DNA from: Macrolepiota albuminosa
Lineage: Eukaryota > Basidiomycota > Agaricomycetes > Agaricales > Agaricaceae
Direction of reading: 5' to 3'
Length of the DNA: 64,000 bases
NCBI GenBank assembly: GCA_027475525.1
Contig: JAMWFC010000117.1
Location: 4,078,183-4,142,182, forward strand
The notes below the pieces were generated by a model. The model made no database searches and was not told where the DNA came from. It saw nothing but the letters and a program-made list of their open reading frames with translations. Position numbers and translations under genes: made by a program. Shown here piece after piece: positions 1 to 11,290 of the stretch; positions within the stretch are counted from its first letter, which is position 1, and every line of letters begins with the position of its first letter.

Positions 1-287
1 CTTCATCAGGGTCTATGCGGCAGTCTGCCTGCACATACTCATGAGGCTTGTGAGCCTCCCAACTACATCACTCTCACAGTAGCGTGACAAGCAGTCTGCC
101 ACTTTGTTGAGTTCACCTTTAACATAGGTGATGTCAAACTGGTATCTCGACATGTAGTCTATCCAACGTCGCTGACACGGCAACAAGTTCACCTGAGTTT
201 TGAAGAACTCAAGGGCCTTGTGGTCCGTTATGATGTGGATGGGATATCCCATCAGCTTATCCTCCCACTTGAGGAGGGCCTCGAGTA

Positions 288-441
288 TGGCAAGAGTCTC
301 CAGCTTGTGCACCGCATAGTTTTGCTGGGCCGTCGTGAACTTCTTCGACATGAACCCTGCTGGGTGGCAAGAGTCTCCAGCTTGTGCACCGCATAGTTTT
401 GCTGGGCCGTCGTGAACTTCTTCGACATGAACCCTGCTGGG
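288..441. repeat. 77-bp exact tandem duplication (RNase H, element A)
   Basis: Copies 288-364 and 365-441 are identical. The duplication repeats the codons around the QQNYAVHKLET motif and shifts the RNase H frame. Confidence 0.95.
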
Positions 442-580
442 CGGCACATCTGCCAGCTGCTTCCCTGACCATACATGGCTCCGACGCCTGTCTTGGACGC
501 GTCATGAACCCTGCTGGGCGGCACATCTGCCAGCTGCTTCCCTGACCGTACATGGCTCTGACGCCTGTCTTGGATGCATT
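427..580. repeat. 77-bp-period imperfect duplication (RNase H, element A)
   Basis: Spacing is exactly 77 bp. The first 45 bp (from 426) match perfectly, and the rest has a few substitutions (first mismatch a471/g548). It overlaps the end of the preceding duplication. Confidence 0.85.
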
Positions 581-622
581 GCAAATGAGCCATATTGGCT
601 TGTCCCGTCTAGGGTCGATTGG

Positions 623-2118
623 TCAAATCACCGGAGTCTTTGTACAGATCCGTTTGACCATCTCGAAGCACCGCTGGTGCAACGGCCTCCAATTGAACGG
701 TGACCCGTTCTGCGTCATGGCCATAAGTGGCCCAGTATAGGCTGTGACATCGGGCAAGAAGCTCAATATGTAGTTGACAAGGCCAACGAATCGTTGGATG
801 TTATTGTAGTTTTGGGGCATGCGCCACTCCTGAATGCGATTGAGCTTGTCCTGATCAGGGTGGATACCCCGTTCATCTATGACATGCCCGAGGCAGTCTA
901 TACTCTGAGTGTAAAGCTCACATTTCTTCCACTTCAAGTACAACTTGTACTTGCATAGTCGTTCAAATACGACTCTGAGGTGCTGCTCATGCTCCTCCAT
1001 AGAATCCGAATAATGAAAATGTCATCTAAGTAGATGTGCATAAAATGTCCTATTACATCTCGAAAAATAGAGGTCATTAGCCTCTGGAAGGTGGCAGGAG
1101 CATTACAGTCTCCAATCTGCATTATATTGCTCGTGAACGTGCCCATGATTGAAGCAAATATGGTCTTGGGTACATCTTTGGTGCAAATGCGCACCTGCTC
1201 GTAAGCGTCAGTAAGGTCAATCTTTGAGCGATACTTCGCCTGAGCCACGTCTTCCCAGATCACCTCCTGATCTGGTAAAGGAGTTACATCCTTTATAGTG
1301 TTGTCATTGCGCTGACACGCATCAAGAGCTGTTTGAAGGGATCTATCCTTCTTCGGTATGCACAATAATGGTGCAGCTTGAGCGGTGGTGCATGGGGACC
1401 ACCATTGAGCATTCAAATAGCGATTAGTTTTATCACGTAGTTGCTCCTGGAGTGCACGCAGGCAGCGCAGCAAGTGGTACTTATATTGCTTGCTCTCGTC
1501 TATGAGATTGATCTCATGGTTCACCTCCTGCCATGGCGGGAGCTCCTCCTTGGTCCCATTGACCATGTCGGCAAATTCTTCTTGCCATTGCTGATGCAAC
1601 CGAGGTATATCTTCCTCACAAAGGCTTGTCGCCTTCTGCTTCCCCTTCATACGCACCAGGGGAAGTACTTCCACCGTCTCTGAGGGTGGCCAAGGCGGCG
1701 GTGCATATTGCTCATGCATTGCGAGCACCCGATTGACACTGTCATCAGGTATATGTAGTCTCAGCAGAGCACCTGCTGCCGCTGCCTTATAAGCCACGAG
1801 GTTTTTCCTCTCACATACAAGTGAGTATGCTATGGACACCTCGTCCGAGGCTGGCTGGCGATATGCTGATTTGATGGTCATCTGTCTCTGGTGTGCATTT
1901 TACGCACATGTGGCTGCCATCAGCTCGTTCCACTCTTGCAGCATTCGGGGGTCATATGCCCAGTCGTACTCTGGCAGGGGTGCTGGTCGCTCCCAAGGGG
2001 ACTGTGTGTCCATCTCTCCTGAGGCTTTTGCCTCTCGGATGCTGTCTCTCAAGTCATCCAACTTGACTCGTGAGGACGTAGGTGGACATACATCCACTGA
2101 AGTCTCCTGTTGTCTCAC
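623..2118 (-). pseudogene. gypsy A reverse transcriptase
   Basis: The linker (2118-1900, ending WAYDPRMLQEWNEL) is followed by the RT domain at 1881-934 with SKIDLTDAYEQVRI and the catalytic motif YLDD (IYLDDIFI, near 1035). A frameshift right after this motif moves the thumb/connection part (EEHEQHLRVVFERL, then NNIQRFVGLVNYI) into the frame at 1000-623. The active-site residues are present, but the reading frame is broken at about 1000-1015. RT would copy element RNA into cDNA. Confidence 0.85.
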
Positions 2119-2379
2119 CTTTCAATGGCGCTTGTCTGGAGGCTTTGCGCCTTGAACATCAGGAGCGATTATTTGCTCGTCGCTCCTCTTGGAGGCTTGA
2201 TACTCCTCCTCGCTCATCATCACCACATTGTGGTCTGCGCTCAGTCCAGGCATAGCCTGCACTTCCTCCTCCACGTCCTCCACCGCCGGCACTCTGCGCC
2301 AGCCAAGTCATGGAGACTCCTTGCATTTCTCCGTAGTGCGATGATGTCGCAGACAATTATCAGTGTCGTCTGCTGTAGC

Positions 2380-2791
2380 TCATTTGGCTGGGATCACTTT
2401 CCCATTCACTAGTACCTGACAGTGGTCAAAGTCTAATATGACTTTGTTACGCCGCATGAAGGGCGTTCCCAGTATCATATCGTAGCGATCGAAGTTCGCT
2501 TCATCCATGTATTCCCGGCTACGTGAGCCCGGTGTTTGGACAGTCACATTTGTCCCATACTGCACCATGGCTCGGCTCCCTACAGTGCCCAGCTGTAACG
2601 CCAATGGCGTATCCAACTCTTGCATGGATATTCTGTACACATGGGTGAACTGGGGCATTATGCCCGATGTAGTACTCCCAGAGTCTCATAGGGTCCATGC
2701 CTTGTGGCCATCTACGTCCACATACGAGACCAGGCACTCCTTGTCTGCCCGTTTCAATGTAGGGCGCTGCAAAGTGCCCTCCGCACGACAA
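2380..2791 (-). pseudogene. gypsy A aspartic protease region
   Basis: The 92-aa open segment (2658-2380) contains LDTPLALQLGTVGSRAMVQ and FDRYDMILGTPFMRRNKV, matching the intact protease at 61028-61672, where the catalytic DSG precedes this part. The upstream part, with the expected catalytic Asp, falls in another frame at 2791-2519, so a frameshift separates the halves. It would process the Gag-Pol polyprotein. It lies between the zinc knuckle and the RT linker, in normal gypsy order. Confidence 0.7.
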
Positions 2792-2808
2792 AGAGTCACC
2801 TTCTTCAT

Positions 2809-4152
2809 CTAAACCACATTGTTCTTTTTGGGATCATTCATAGACGGCCAATCCGTCATCGCCGCTAGGCACTCGGAGTCGCTGTCGTGACTGTAGTACT
2901 CGTTGTCGTAGACGTTGTCATATATGTCGACTATGATGTACTCCTCCCCCTCCACGACCACACTCTTGGGCTCGGCGCCCGATGCCTCCTTCGGGGGCTC
3001 CTGGTTGTTTGTGGGGTGCTCTGCCTCAGACTTGGCAGATACGTCTCCATCACTCCCACTCGCGGCTGCAGTATGTGCAGCTCGAAGATGGGCGTGGGGT
3101 GTATATCCCTTCCTTGGGGCTCCCGGCTTTGCAGGGCAGTTGGTAGTGTAGTGGCCTGGTTGGCCACATGCAAAACAAGTCTCCATCTGCCCTGGTGGGT
3201 TGGCCAGCTTGAAGTCCAGCCTTGGTTCAGGATGTTCTCTGTCCGGCGCCCGCTCTGGGCGTGGGTGGCTCCGCCCTCGGTTTGCAGCAGGGGTTCTGCA
3301 TAACAAACCGTGTGTTGCGGTCACGGTCCAAATCGGTCTTTTTGGCCAGGAAGGTCCCTACATGCTGACCCCGTGAGAGTGTCCCACCAGGCGGTAGTCG
3401 CCTGGGTCCCCCTTTGTGTCCACTCCAATGTTTGTAGTGGTTAGCAGTCTTCAGGGACTGCTCATACCTGATGGCATATGCCACAAACTCTTCCACATCG
3501 TTGACTTCTGGGGACAATCCGTCCTCACGTATCAAATAGCGGCGCATGTCCGCTGGAATGCCATCCAAGAACGTTTCAAGCATTGTATACCCGTCCGGGT
3601 ATACTGCCATGTTCTGGGCATGGTCATTAAGGGTATCATAGAACCCTTGCACTCCAGCATTGTATACCCGTCCGGGTATACTGCCATGTTCTGGGCATGG
3701 TCATTAAGGGTATCATAGAACCCTTGCACTCCTAACTTCTCAGTGTACTTGGCAGACTGGAAGTCCCGCGTCGCATCCTGGAGCGTTGAGGGGTGCACAA
3801 ATCGATCATACAGTCCTGTAAGGACTCCTTTGAACGTCCAGTCATATTGAACATGGTTGAAGTGCAGTACTGCCCGTCAAAACCACTCCATGGCCTCTCC
3901 GGCCAAGAACTCAGGCAGAACAAAGATTTGTTCACGTTCCATACGGTCACCTCCATATAAGCACATGGTGAGATGGGTGCATACATCCATCGCCCAATCT
4001 TTCAGGTTGCTGAACTTGGATGCGCCTATATAGGTGCAAATATGCCTACTGTCTGCTTTACGCAGCTTCACCCCGTCTGGTAACCGTAAGGTTACACCCA
4101 GGGCATCATTGACTACTCGATGCAGGCAATCGTGCATGGCTTCACGATGCAT
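2809..4152 (-). pseudogene. gypsy A gag capsid and CCHC zinc knuckle, frameshifted
   Basis: Capsid-like (Retrotrans_gag type) segments run 4152-3877, 3986-3532 and 3652-3227 in changing frames, with motifs such as LPEFLAGEAMEWF and DGIPADMRRYLIRED that match the intact right-hand copy at 59861-60919. They are followed at 3324-2809 by a zinc knuckle CFACGQPGHYTTNC (C-X2-C-X4-H-X4-C) and an acidic tail. A 77-bp tandem duplication at 3579-3732 lies in the capsid and breaks the frame. Gag would form the virus-like particle and bind element RNA. This copy cannot make it as assembled. Confidence 0.8.
3579..3732. repeat. 77-bp exact tandem duplication (gag, element A)
   Basis: Copies 3579-3655 and 3656-3732 are identical. 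The duplication frameshifts the capsid coding region. Confidence 0.95.
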
Positions 4153-4344
4153 TCAAATGGCCTCCCGCTGACCCAGGGATCTAGTCACCAAATCGGCAGC
4201 ATGGGGAAGTGACTTCCCTCGTCCACCTTGCGGAGGACGTCCCGAGCCTCCTTGACTGTGGGCATAATTGCCCTCATCTTGAGGAATCGACCTAGGGCCG
4301 TCATCCCGGCCGTTACCAGGGGCATCACGTCTTGTGGCACCATC

Positions 4345-5691
4345 TCAATTGAGGAAGTCTCCTCGATCATGATCGTTGCACTGCCCTGGAACTGGAGAAG
4401 CTTGATTTTCCTGACCCTGCATGACGAATTGACGACACATCTCGTCAATGGGCTTAGTGCCCTTGAATACGATGCCCTGATCGTTGATAAGGGACTGTCC
4501 CTTAGTCCTGAGGTTGCCATTGCGCATACGTTGATACGCGACTCTGTCGCTCAACGTTTTGGCCATGGGCACACGCGGGATCACAGATACCTCACTCTCC
4601 ACCTTGAGCACGGTACTATTGTGCCCATCCAGACCTGACATATCTGTCCTACAGTCTTGGTTACGCATGTGTGGGGGCTCCTCATGCCACCCTTGTCCTG
4701 CTGGAGTATAGAAAGTACTCACCAGTCTTACTTCAGGCACTTCCTGTGCCCAGGCTAGTGCCTCCACTAGCTCGATTCCGATGTCTTGATTGCGCCGTGC
4801 CGAGCATTCCTCAGACGTGTGGCTCCAGGGGGTCAAGGCCCCTGATTGCCGTGTGGCCTTCCGCTGCACATACATTTGCAGCTCCATAGTGAGCACTCTC
4901 ACCATCAAATCAGTATATTTTGTACTGAATACATTGGGCACTTTGTGCCCTTGTCGCCTAAGTGCTACTATATGTGCTGATGCATAGCGCTCAAGTTGCG
5001 CTTGGGTGGTGTATTTCATCACCTCTGGGTGCAAGTCCCAGAACACCCGCAAGCGCACGGTGTATGTGGTTTTCAGCCACTGCTCCTCTGCTCCGGCATC
5101 GTCATCACTTGATGACTCCATCACCTCCTCTAGAAGCTCTACAACCTCCGGAGCTTCCTCCACTGCTGGTGTGCACGGGAATCGGTTTTCCACGTGGAAT
5201 ACTTCAGGCCTTGCAGCCTCCTCCAGTACCTCTTCTAGGCGGGCTTCCGTTATCTTAGAAGGCATTGAGCCCGCTGTGGACCGCCTGGGCCCACTACTCC
5301 GGCTCGGAGGGAGGGCTCTCCCAGTCTGTACTAACGACTTGGTGTCTCCTGGGGCGCCATAGGCGCCTGTTGACTGTCGGCTGTCCTCAGGGGGTCCTTT
5401 GGAAGCTAATCGGCTAGACCATCGCAGTCCTCCTGGCAGCTGCGTAACTGGGAGTGTTAATCCCCCTGGCATCTTGTCCTGGAGGCATTGCTGACCGTCC
5501 TGCTGTGAGCTTTCAGCTCTCCGGGCCTCGCTTTCATTCCTGGCCAGGTCGGTGCTCTGACCTCGGTCTTGAGCCTTGGGTCTTGCCTGACCTGCATTGG
5601 ACGCTAATGCGTCCTGGGTGTCTGCTGGGTCTCCCCGTAGGTCATGGGCATTCCGCCCACCGTCAGTGGACACTGCAGGTATGGGATTACT
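4345..5691 (-). CDS. gypsy A gag, N-terminal domain
   Basis: This is a long open frame of about 448 codons if it starts at MSNPIPAVSTDGG; an upstream in-frame Met at 5733 adds 14 residues. It is Pro/Ser/Gln/Glu-rich with acidic stretches and no enzymatic motif. It corresponds to the first ORFs of the right-hand copy (58107-59652), for example a shared tail near the NDQGIVF/IDDQGVVF motif and the following DEMCRQFV/DDMWRQFV. It sits just inside the LTR, as gag should. The continuation into the capsid part is in another frame, so the protein is interrupted. Confidence 0.65.
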   Translation of the reverse strand, partial: SNPIPAVSTDGGRNAHDLRGDPADTQDALASNAGQARPKAQDRGQSTDLARNESEARRAESSQQDGQQCLQDKMPGGLTLPVTQLPGGLRWSSRLASKGPPEDSRQSTGAYGAPGDTKSLVQTGRALPPSRSSGPRRSTAGSMPSKITEARLEEVLEEAARPEVFHVENRFPCTPAVEEAPEVVELLEEVMESSSDDDAGAEEQWLKTTYTVRLRVFWDLHPEVMKYTTQAQLERYASAHIVALRRQGHKVPNVFSTKYTDLMVRVLTMELQMYVQRKATRQSGALTPWSHTSEECSARRNQDIGIELVEALAWAQEVPEVRLVSTFYTPAGQGWHEEPPHMRNQDCRTDMSGLDGHNSTVLKVESEVSVIPRVPMAKTLSDRVAYQRMRNGNLRTKGQSLINDQGIVFKGTKPIDEMCRQFVMQGQENQASPVPGQCNDHDRGDFLN

Positions 5692-5825
5692 CATTGATTT
5701 CCTGTTTGAAATTTGCACGGTGTGGCTGTGCAAAAAGCTCGAGAAGCTGATAGAGTTCTGTCAACGAACTCAGCGACTGACGTTGGATGCTAGGCAATAG
5801 ATCCTAGCTGGCGGATTCAAAAAAA

Positions 5826-6081
5826 TGTAACGAAGTTACAGGAATTTGTGAGCTTAATGTTCACACTGCACAGAATCAGACCAGTCCGGTCTATTGACTA
5901 TGTAGTACAAACACAAAAATAAGCTGCTTTGTAAGCAGCTGGTATAACTATTTATATAATAATGTAAATAATATTATATTATAATAAATATAATATTATA
6001 TTATAATAAATATAATATAATATTGACTACTACTATAAGTATAAGCTATGTGGTCAACGCCACATAGCGGACTACGCTACA
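5826..6081 (-). repeat. 5' LTR of gypsy element A (AT-rich)
   Basis: On the plus strand it starts TGTAACGAAGTTACA and ends near GGACTACGCTACA. These are the reverse complements of the end and start of the LTR at 57746-57995 (TGTAACGGAGTC...CCGGTTACA). Length is about 256 bp against 250 bp. The middle carries an AT-only stretch (about 5950-6025, repeated taatat/ttataa units) not seen in the other copy. The outer boundary at 6081 is less certain than the inner one. Confidence 0.6.
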
Positions 6082-8076
6082 CATACTGAATAGAACCAAG
6101 AAGGAGTTACCTCTTTAGCACAAGGTTAACCATAAGATAAACCTTATTAATGGGAATAAGATCTACAAATATCACTTGCTGCAGTGCTCTATGATATTGC
6201 AGCAGCAGCTTAAATAAGATCAATTAGTACTTGAGAGCTTAATGGTTGGAAGCCTAACCAGCATCTCAAGCTGCTCTACTGCTGTGTATTCCAAAAAAGG
6301 ATGGTACACTAAGGACTGTGTTGGATGCACACCAACACAATAATAATACAATAAAGGATATGACACCTCTTTTAAATCAGGAAGTGATTTGAGAGGATGT
6401 GGCTAGAGTAAAGTTCAGGTCAAAAATCAACCTAACAGATGTGTATGAACAAGTGAGAATTTATGTGGCTGACATCTCAAAAACAGTGTTCTCATTGATT
6501 ATGGAAACATATATTAGCAATATCATGCAGATAGAAAATTACAATGCCTCTGCAATATTTCAGAGGCTGATGGCCTCTATCTTCTATAATGTAATTGGAA
6601 GGTTTATTCATATATATTTGGACAACATTTTTATTTATTCTAACACAATTGAAGAGCACAAAGAGTATCTTTGTATAATATTTGAAAGGCTAAGATCCAA
6701 TTTCTTATATCTCAAATAGAAAAAATGTGAACTGTATACTGAGACAGTAGACTGCCTCAGGCATAAAATTGATAGTCAGGATATACATTCTGATCAGAAT
6801 AAAATAGACTATATTTGTGAATGGCATATACCATGAACATACAATGATGTGCAGCGGTTTATTGGCCTAGTAAATTATATTAACAATTGCCTGTCTGATA
6901 TAACAGCCTATACTGAACTATTGATGTCTATTACTTAGAACAGGGCTCCATTTATATGAAGACCCATACATCAGCAGTGCTTTAAAATGATCAAATAGAT
7001 TTGCTCAAAGACATCTATTATATGGCTAATTGATCCAAGGCATGATGAGCCAATCTGGCTCATCTGTGATACATCAAAGACCAGAGTTGAAGCAATGTAT
7101 AGCTAGAGGAGTTCATAGCAAAATTGCTAGCCAGTAGGATTCATGTCGAAGAAATTCACTTTGGCACAGTAGAACTATGCAGTTCACAAGCTAGAGACAC
7201 TGGCAATACTTGAAGCTTCTCAAGTGAGGGGACAAGTTGATGGGATATAAAATCCACATCATCACTGATCATAAAGCACTTGAGTTCTTCAAGACTTAAG
7301 CTACCTTATCCCTTCAGCAGCACCGGTGGATTGACTATATGTTTAGATACAACTTTGACATTACATGTGTTAAAAGAGAGCTGAATAAGGTGGCTGATTA
7401 TAAAGTGGCTGATTGTCTCTTAAGATACTTTGAGAATGACTGAGTAGACAAGCATTATAAGACAAATGACTATGTCAATATAGATATCAGCATTAATCCA
7501 CAAAGCAATGATTTGCCCTATCATTGGTACAAGGAGATAAAGGAGCATATTGTGGAGCTGCAGGCCATGCAAGCACATGAACTTCAAAGAAGCTGACATC
7601 TAAGCCACTCAGCAAGGACATTACCCTAACTAAGGCACTAGTGCCAGCAGAAAAGGCAGCAGACTCTTTAATGGCACCCTCAGATAAGTTCCTATATACT
7701 GTGCATTGGAAATATAGTCAAGATGCATTTTATCTTGAAATCCAGCAAAATGCAAGTGCTTATCTATATTTCAGCATAGATGAGATAGGATTAATCTGAA
7801 TAATTAATATATAAGGTTGTAAAATGGTATATTTACCACAAGATCAAATTTTTATTACCCAGTTAGTTATCCAGGCTCATAAAGTTGTTGGTCACTTTGG
7901 TATCAACAAAATGATCAAATATCTAAGGCAATGATATTGGTGGCCTCAGATGCAGATAGAGACTATATTGCACCATACTTAAGATCAATATATAAGTATG
8001 ATCTCTATATTAATAAGTGTTTGATATATGCATATTGTAAACTACTCATTTTCAGTCTAATAGAGAATACTACCTA
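6082..8076 (+). mobile_element. gypsy pol remnant B, CpG-depleted
   Basis: This is a plus-strand fragment of the same gypsy family. It begins near the RT linker (about 6125, matching 62463 onward) and runs through RT, RNase H (about 7080-7440) and into the integrase zinc-binding region (about 7850-7950, ending in a YWWPQ-type motif). The best ORF is RT at 6399-6719 with SKINLTDVYEQVRI. The catalytic motif has decayed to YLDN and many stops are present. Cytosines of CpG sites in the better copies are T or A here. It abuts the LTR of element A and is cut on the right by the Tc1 element at 8077. No LTR is visible. Confidence 0.85.
6399..6719 (+). pseudogene. RT fragment of gypsy remnant B
   Basis: A 106-aa open stretch aligns without gaps to the RT of the right-hand element (SKIDLTDAYEQV, SNIMQIGDCNAPATFQR, HVYLDDIFIFSDSIEEHEQ). 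The second catalytic Asp is replaced by Asn (YLDN), so even this open part would be inactive. Flanking pol sequence is full of stop codons. Confidence 0.85.
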
Positions 8077-8458
8077 TACTGGCTCAAAAAACTGCCTCAA
8101 TATTTGGTTTTTTTAAAAAGATTAACATGATGTGCAACAATTATCTAAGCAAAAAAAAATTGAAGAAAATCACATGACATACAACTGCATTCTAGCTTCA
8201 TAATAATGTATAAATCATGTAATTTAGACAAGAACCTTGCTGATTAATAAATCAAACAAAATATTTAATCATTAGAGCAGTTTTTTAACTCACTCTAATT
8301 TTCATATTTTCTCAATACTTTTTCAGCAGTAGAAGATAGATACATCTTTGTGAAAAGTATTAACAATGTCATATAACCTTGTTTGTATCAATTTGACATG
8401 TTCAACTTTAGTCAAATCACCTTCTTGATATACTACTATTATATGACTTATTTCTGTG

Positions 8459-9617
8459 AATTGATCAAAGCATTAATTGAGGTCTATGCAAGCAAACTGA
8501 CCCTTGCTTAATTCTGAATGTGCTATGTTGATGAGCTCTTATTATAGATAGTTACAAATAGCATCAATACCAGCACCTCATATTAGCCTACTAATATCAT
8601 CAGAAGCAGCATATCCTAGTGCTTTTGACACTAGTTTTTGCATATTTTTATACTAATAACTTGTAGCTATAGCCTCCAATTACTCCAGGACCACTTTTAT
8701 GGCATCACTTATTCTTAGCACCACTGTTGACACCTTGCCACACCTTGCCACTTGCACTCCATAACTATATATTGACATGAACACTTGGCATTAGTCAATC
8801 TGGAATAATACTCTTAGTCAGTAGCAATACTTATAGGATGGAATGATGAAGTATTTTCATGACAGATAGCTGACAGCATGATTATAGACCTTTTACCATA
8901 TAGTTTAATTTATAGCATTTACTTACATTCTTACCAGTTCACCACTCTTTGCCAATACTTAGCCTCTTAGCAATAGCTAACTTCCTTTACTATAAATACT
9001 TACTTTTTGTTAATAGCACATTATCAATTTGGCAGTAGGATCACATTTCAACATTTTAATCACTATATGCAACAGACTACCTTTTGTTAACCATGTCAGC
9101 AAGAGGACTCTGCTTTAGTTCTCTCTCTTTTTCTCTTTCTACAACCTCTTAGTGTCTTGCAACTATGGCTTGACATTTGTACTTAAATCTGCTAAGCAAT
9201 CCTGTCTTTTTATTATCTCATTCTAGATGCTAATACTTAATGCCTCTTAGTGACTCTTTTTACCTTAGTGCCTTTTCTTAGCAGCTTTCTCCCATACTTC
9301 TTAGCACCCTTCCTTAGCAACTCTCCCATGTCTCCTAGCACTATTTCTTAGTGACTCTTAGCACTCTTTTGTCATGTTTTAGAGCTTTATATAAGTGCCT
9401 CCAATCACCTACTTTCCTTGCCACCAACCTCTTGTCTACTATGTGTTCTCTGGGACCTGTCTAGGACTCTCTCACACACTTAGTGCACCTAAAGCTATTG
9501 ACCAAATATCTGTACTAATGATAGTGCACCTCAGCTCAATTTGGATGTCATCAACATCACACTTATCACATTGCTTTATTGTGTCAAAAACAATGGCTTA
9601 TTGTTTCTTTCACACTG
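8459..9617. other. Unidentified insertion of about 1.15 kb inside Tc1 element C
   Basis: Aligning element C with 55129-56673, colinearity stops after ...atgacttatttctgt (about 8458) and resumes at about 9618 (cagtcacttttctattgc). The extra DNA is AT-rich with no convincing coding frame. Its second half (about 8900-9375) is dense in CTTAGC/CTTAGT words at roughly 15-25-bp intervals. I find no clear terminal repeats or target duplication. Boundaries are approximate. Confidence 0.55.
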
Positions 9618-11290
9618 CCAGTCACTTTTCTATTGCTTTTCTCCTTAATAAGGAGTATTCTCAGCATCAAATCCAAGCAAAAACTGGCCCAGAAAAGGGC
9701 ACTGTGGAGAGCATCAGCAAAGAACTGGAAACTAACAAAGAGAATCATCCTGGAGGTCATTCTTTCAAGCTTATAGCATGGTGACAAACAGTCTTTTATT
9801 TGTCAAATTACTACTGGAAAGCTAGATAATGCTATTCAAGCCACACATAGTTCATTAATTTTATCATCTCCAATCCTGTTAATTCTCAGACAGTCAGAAA
9901 TGCATTAAAGGAGGCAGGTTTTTTGTTGAGACAGGATTCTCTATCTCTTAATTACCTGTTTCATCATATTTCCTTATTTGTTTCTTGATTACTAATAGCC
10001 ACAATTTTTGACATTTCAGTTGCCACACCTCAGTTGCATACCACTACTTGTGATTGCTCTGAGGTGTGTATATTAATATTCTTATCATACAAATATCATT
10101 TTGCTTACAGACTACCCTACCAGATTTATTGACTAAAGTCTATTTACAACATTTTTGCTCAGCAACAAAGAAGAAAGTTTGTCTAGTATCATGAAAACTA
10201 GATAGTGGAGAATTGGAAAAGGGTTTTTTGGAGTGATGAGACAAAGATTAATTAGATTAGATCAGATGAGAAGGTATATGTGTAGAAAATTCCAGGAAAA
10301 CCACTATCTGACTGCACTACTATGCTAACTGCCAGGCATGGAGAAGGAAACAATCTCAAAGTATAAGGCTGCATAGATTAGAATGGAGTGGAGAAGCTCA
10401 TAGAAGTTCAGGAAAAGATAGATGCTGCACAGTATTGTGAGATTTTGGATGAGAGAGTGATGGAAAGCTTTGGGTGTAAGGGTAACTTCTGGAGGCTATA
10501 GCTCAGTCACACAGCTGGCAGAGGGAGATCCAAAGTGTATTAGAATATACACTAACAATATTATAATAACTGCTCATCTGGCAGAGAGAGATCCAAAAAG
10601 AACAAGTCTAGAGATTCTCTATGCCAGGTTGAATGCTTCTAGGGCCTCTGAAGCATAAGAAACAACTGTACAAGACAACAAAACCTTAAAAAACTTAAAA
10701 ATTGACAACACCAACAATTGCACAAACAAAAGACAAATTCTGGCAAACTCTGACTTACACAAGTGGCCTGTATGCAGTGTTGAAGAGGCCACACTTGTTT
10801 GAATGATAGCTAAAGAACCAGAGCACCTCAGAGGCTGAAAGTAGTACTAATATCTAGTGGAATAGAAGCAGTGAAGTAAAAGAGTGGCAGAAAAAATGAG
10901 AAAATAAATGAAGAGAGAATGAAGGAGTAAGGAGTGAAAGAGAGAAGAGATGAGGAGTCTCCTGACATTGAGAAGTTGGAAATAGAGAAGAAAGAACAAT
11001 ATTTTCAGCAAGACAATGACCTAAAACACATCTGCCAATGTGCAACAACCTGGTTTTCTGATAACATCATTGTGATATTCTGGCCTGCCCAATCCCCTGA
11101 TCTCTCCCTTGAACATCTCTGAGTTTACATCAAGTGCAAACTTTTAGAGTATGAGGTACTCTCTAAAGGAGTGCATGAGTTGTGAGAGAGTGTGGTTAAG
11201 GAATAGAATGAAATACCATCAGAGGTATGCCAAAGCCTCATGGAGAGCATGCCTAGAAAAATCAAAGCAGTTATAAAGGCAATGGAGGCC
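9600..11290 (+). pseudogene. Tc1/mariner transposase of element C, fragments
   Basis: The N-terminal helix-turn-helix part is near 9640-9780, the 'TDETKIN'-equivalent region near 10230-10270, and the C-terminal catalytic part at 10985-11125 reads QQDNDLKHICQCATTWF and WPAQSPDLSLEHLW-like (the Tc1 second Asp and final Glu). Stops and frameshifts are frequent and the solo LTR splits the gene between the 'ILDE' and 'LEIEKKEQ' segments. It would cut and paste the element at TA sites if intact. Confidence 0.8.
10475..10967 (-). repeat. Reverse solo LTR of the chromovirus family
   Basis: This is a 493-bp sequence from TGTAAGGG to CTCCTGACA, the reverse complement of the chromovirus LTR at 46771-47269. 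It is flanked by TTGGG (10470-10474) and TTGAG (10968-10972), a 5-bp target duplication with one mismatch. No internal element sequence remains, so it is a solo LTR from LTR-LTR recombination. It lies inside the Tc1 transposase. Confidence 0.9.

Larger units (their letters stand above)
1..622 (-). pseudogene. gypsy A RNase H domain, with two 77-bp-period duplications
   Basis: Residues equivalent to ASKTGVGAMYGQG, FMSKKFTTAQQNYAVHKLET, LEALLKWEDKLMGY, HIITDHKALEFF and GELNKVADCLSRY are visible, matching the RNase H of the right-hand copy (63520-63940). The stretch 288-580 contains overlapping 77-bp-period duplications, so the QQNYAVHKLET and GQGSSWQMCRPAGFM pieces appear two or three times in shifted frames. 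The domain would degrade RNA in RNA/DNA hybrids during replication. Integrase is expected beyond the left edge. Confidence 0.8.
1..6081 (-). mobile_element. Ty3/gypsy LTR retrotransposon A, 3' end cut by window edge
   Basis: Read on the minus strand this is LTR, gag, protease, reverse transcriptase and RNase H in gypsy order, with integrase lying beyond position 1. The same family recurs in plus orientation at 57746-64000, which lets each part be matched. The coding parts are broken by frameshifts, several caused by tandem duplications with a 77-bp period. The element is only moderately diverged from the right-hand copy. The other LTR and any target-site duplication lie outside the window. 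Confidence 0.9.

Noticed and set aside
10496..10535. tRNA-like A-box (GGCTATAGCTCAGTCACACA) in the reverse solo LTR and its relatives
   Set aside because: It resembles a tRNA start, but no B box, anticodon arm or acceptor pairing follows. The same bases lie at a fixed place in every LTR of this family, so it is LTR sequence.
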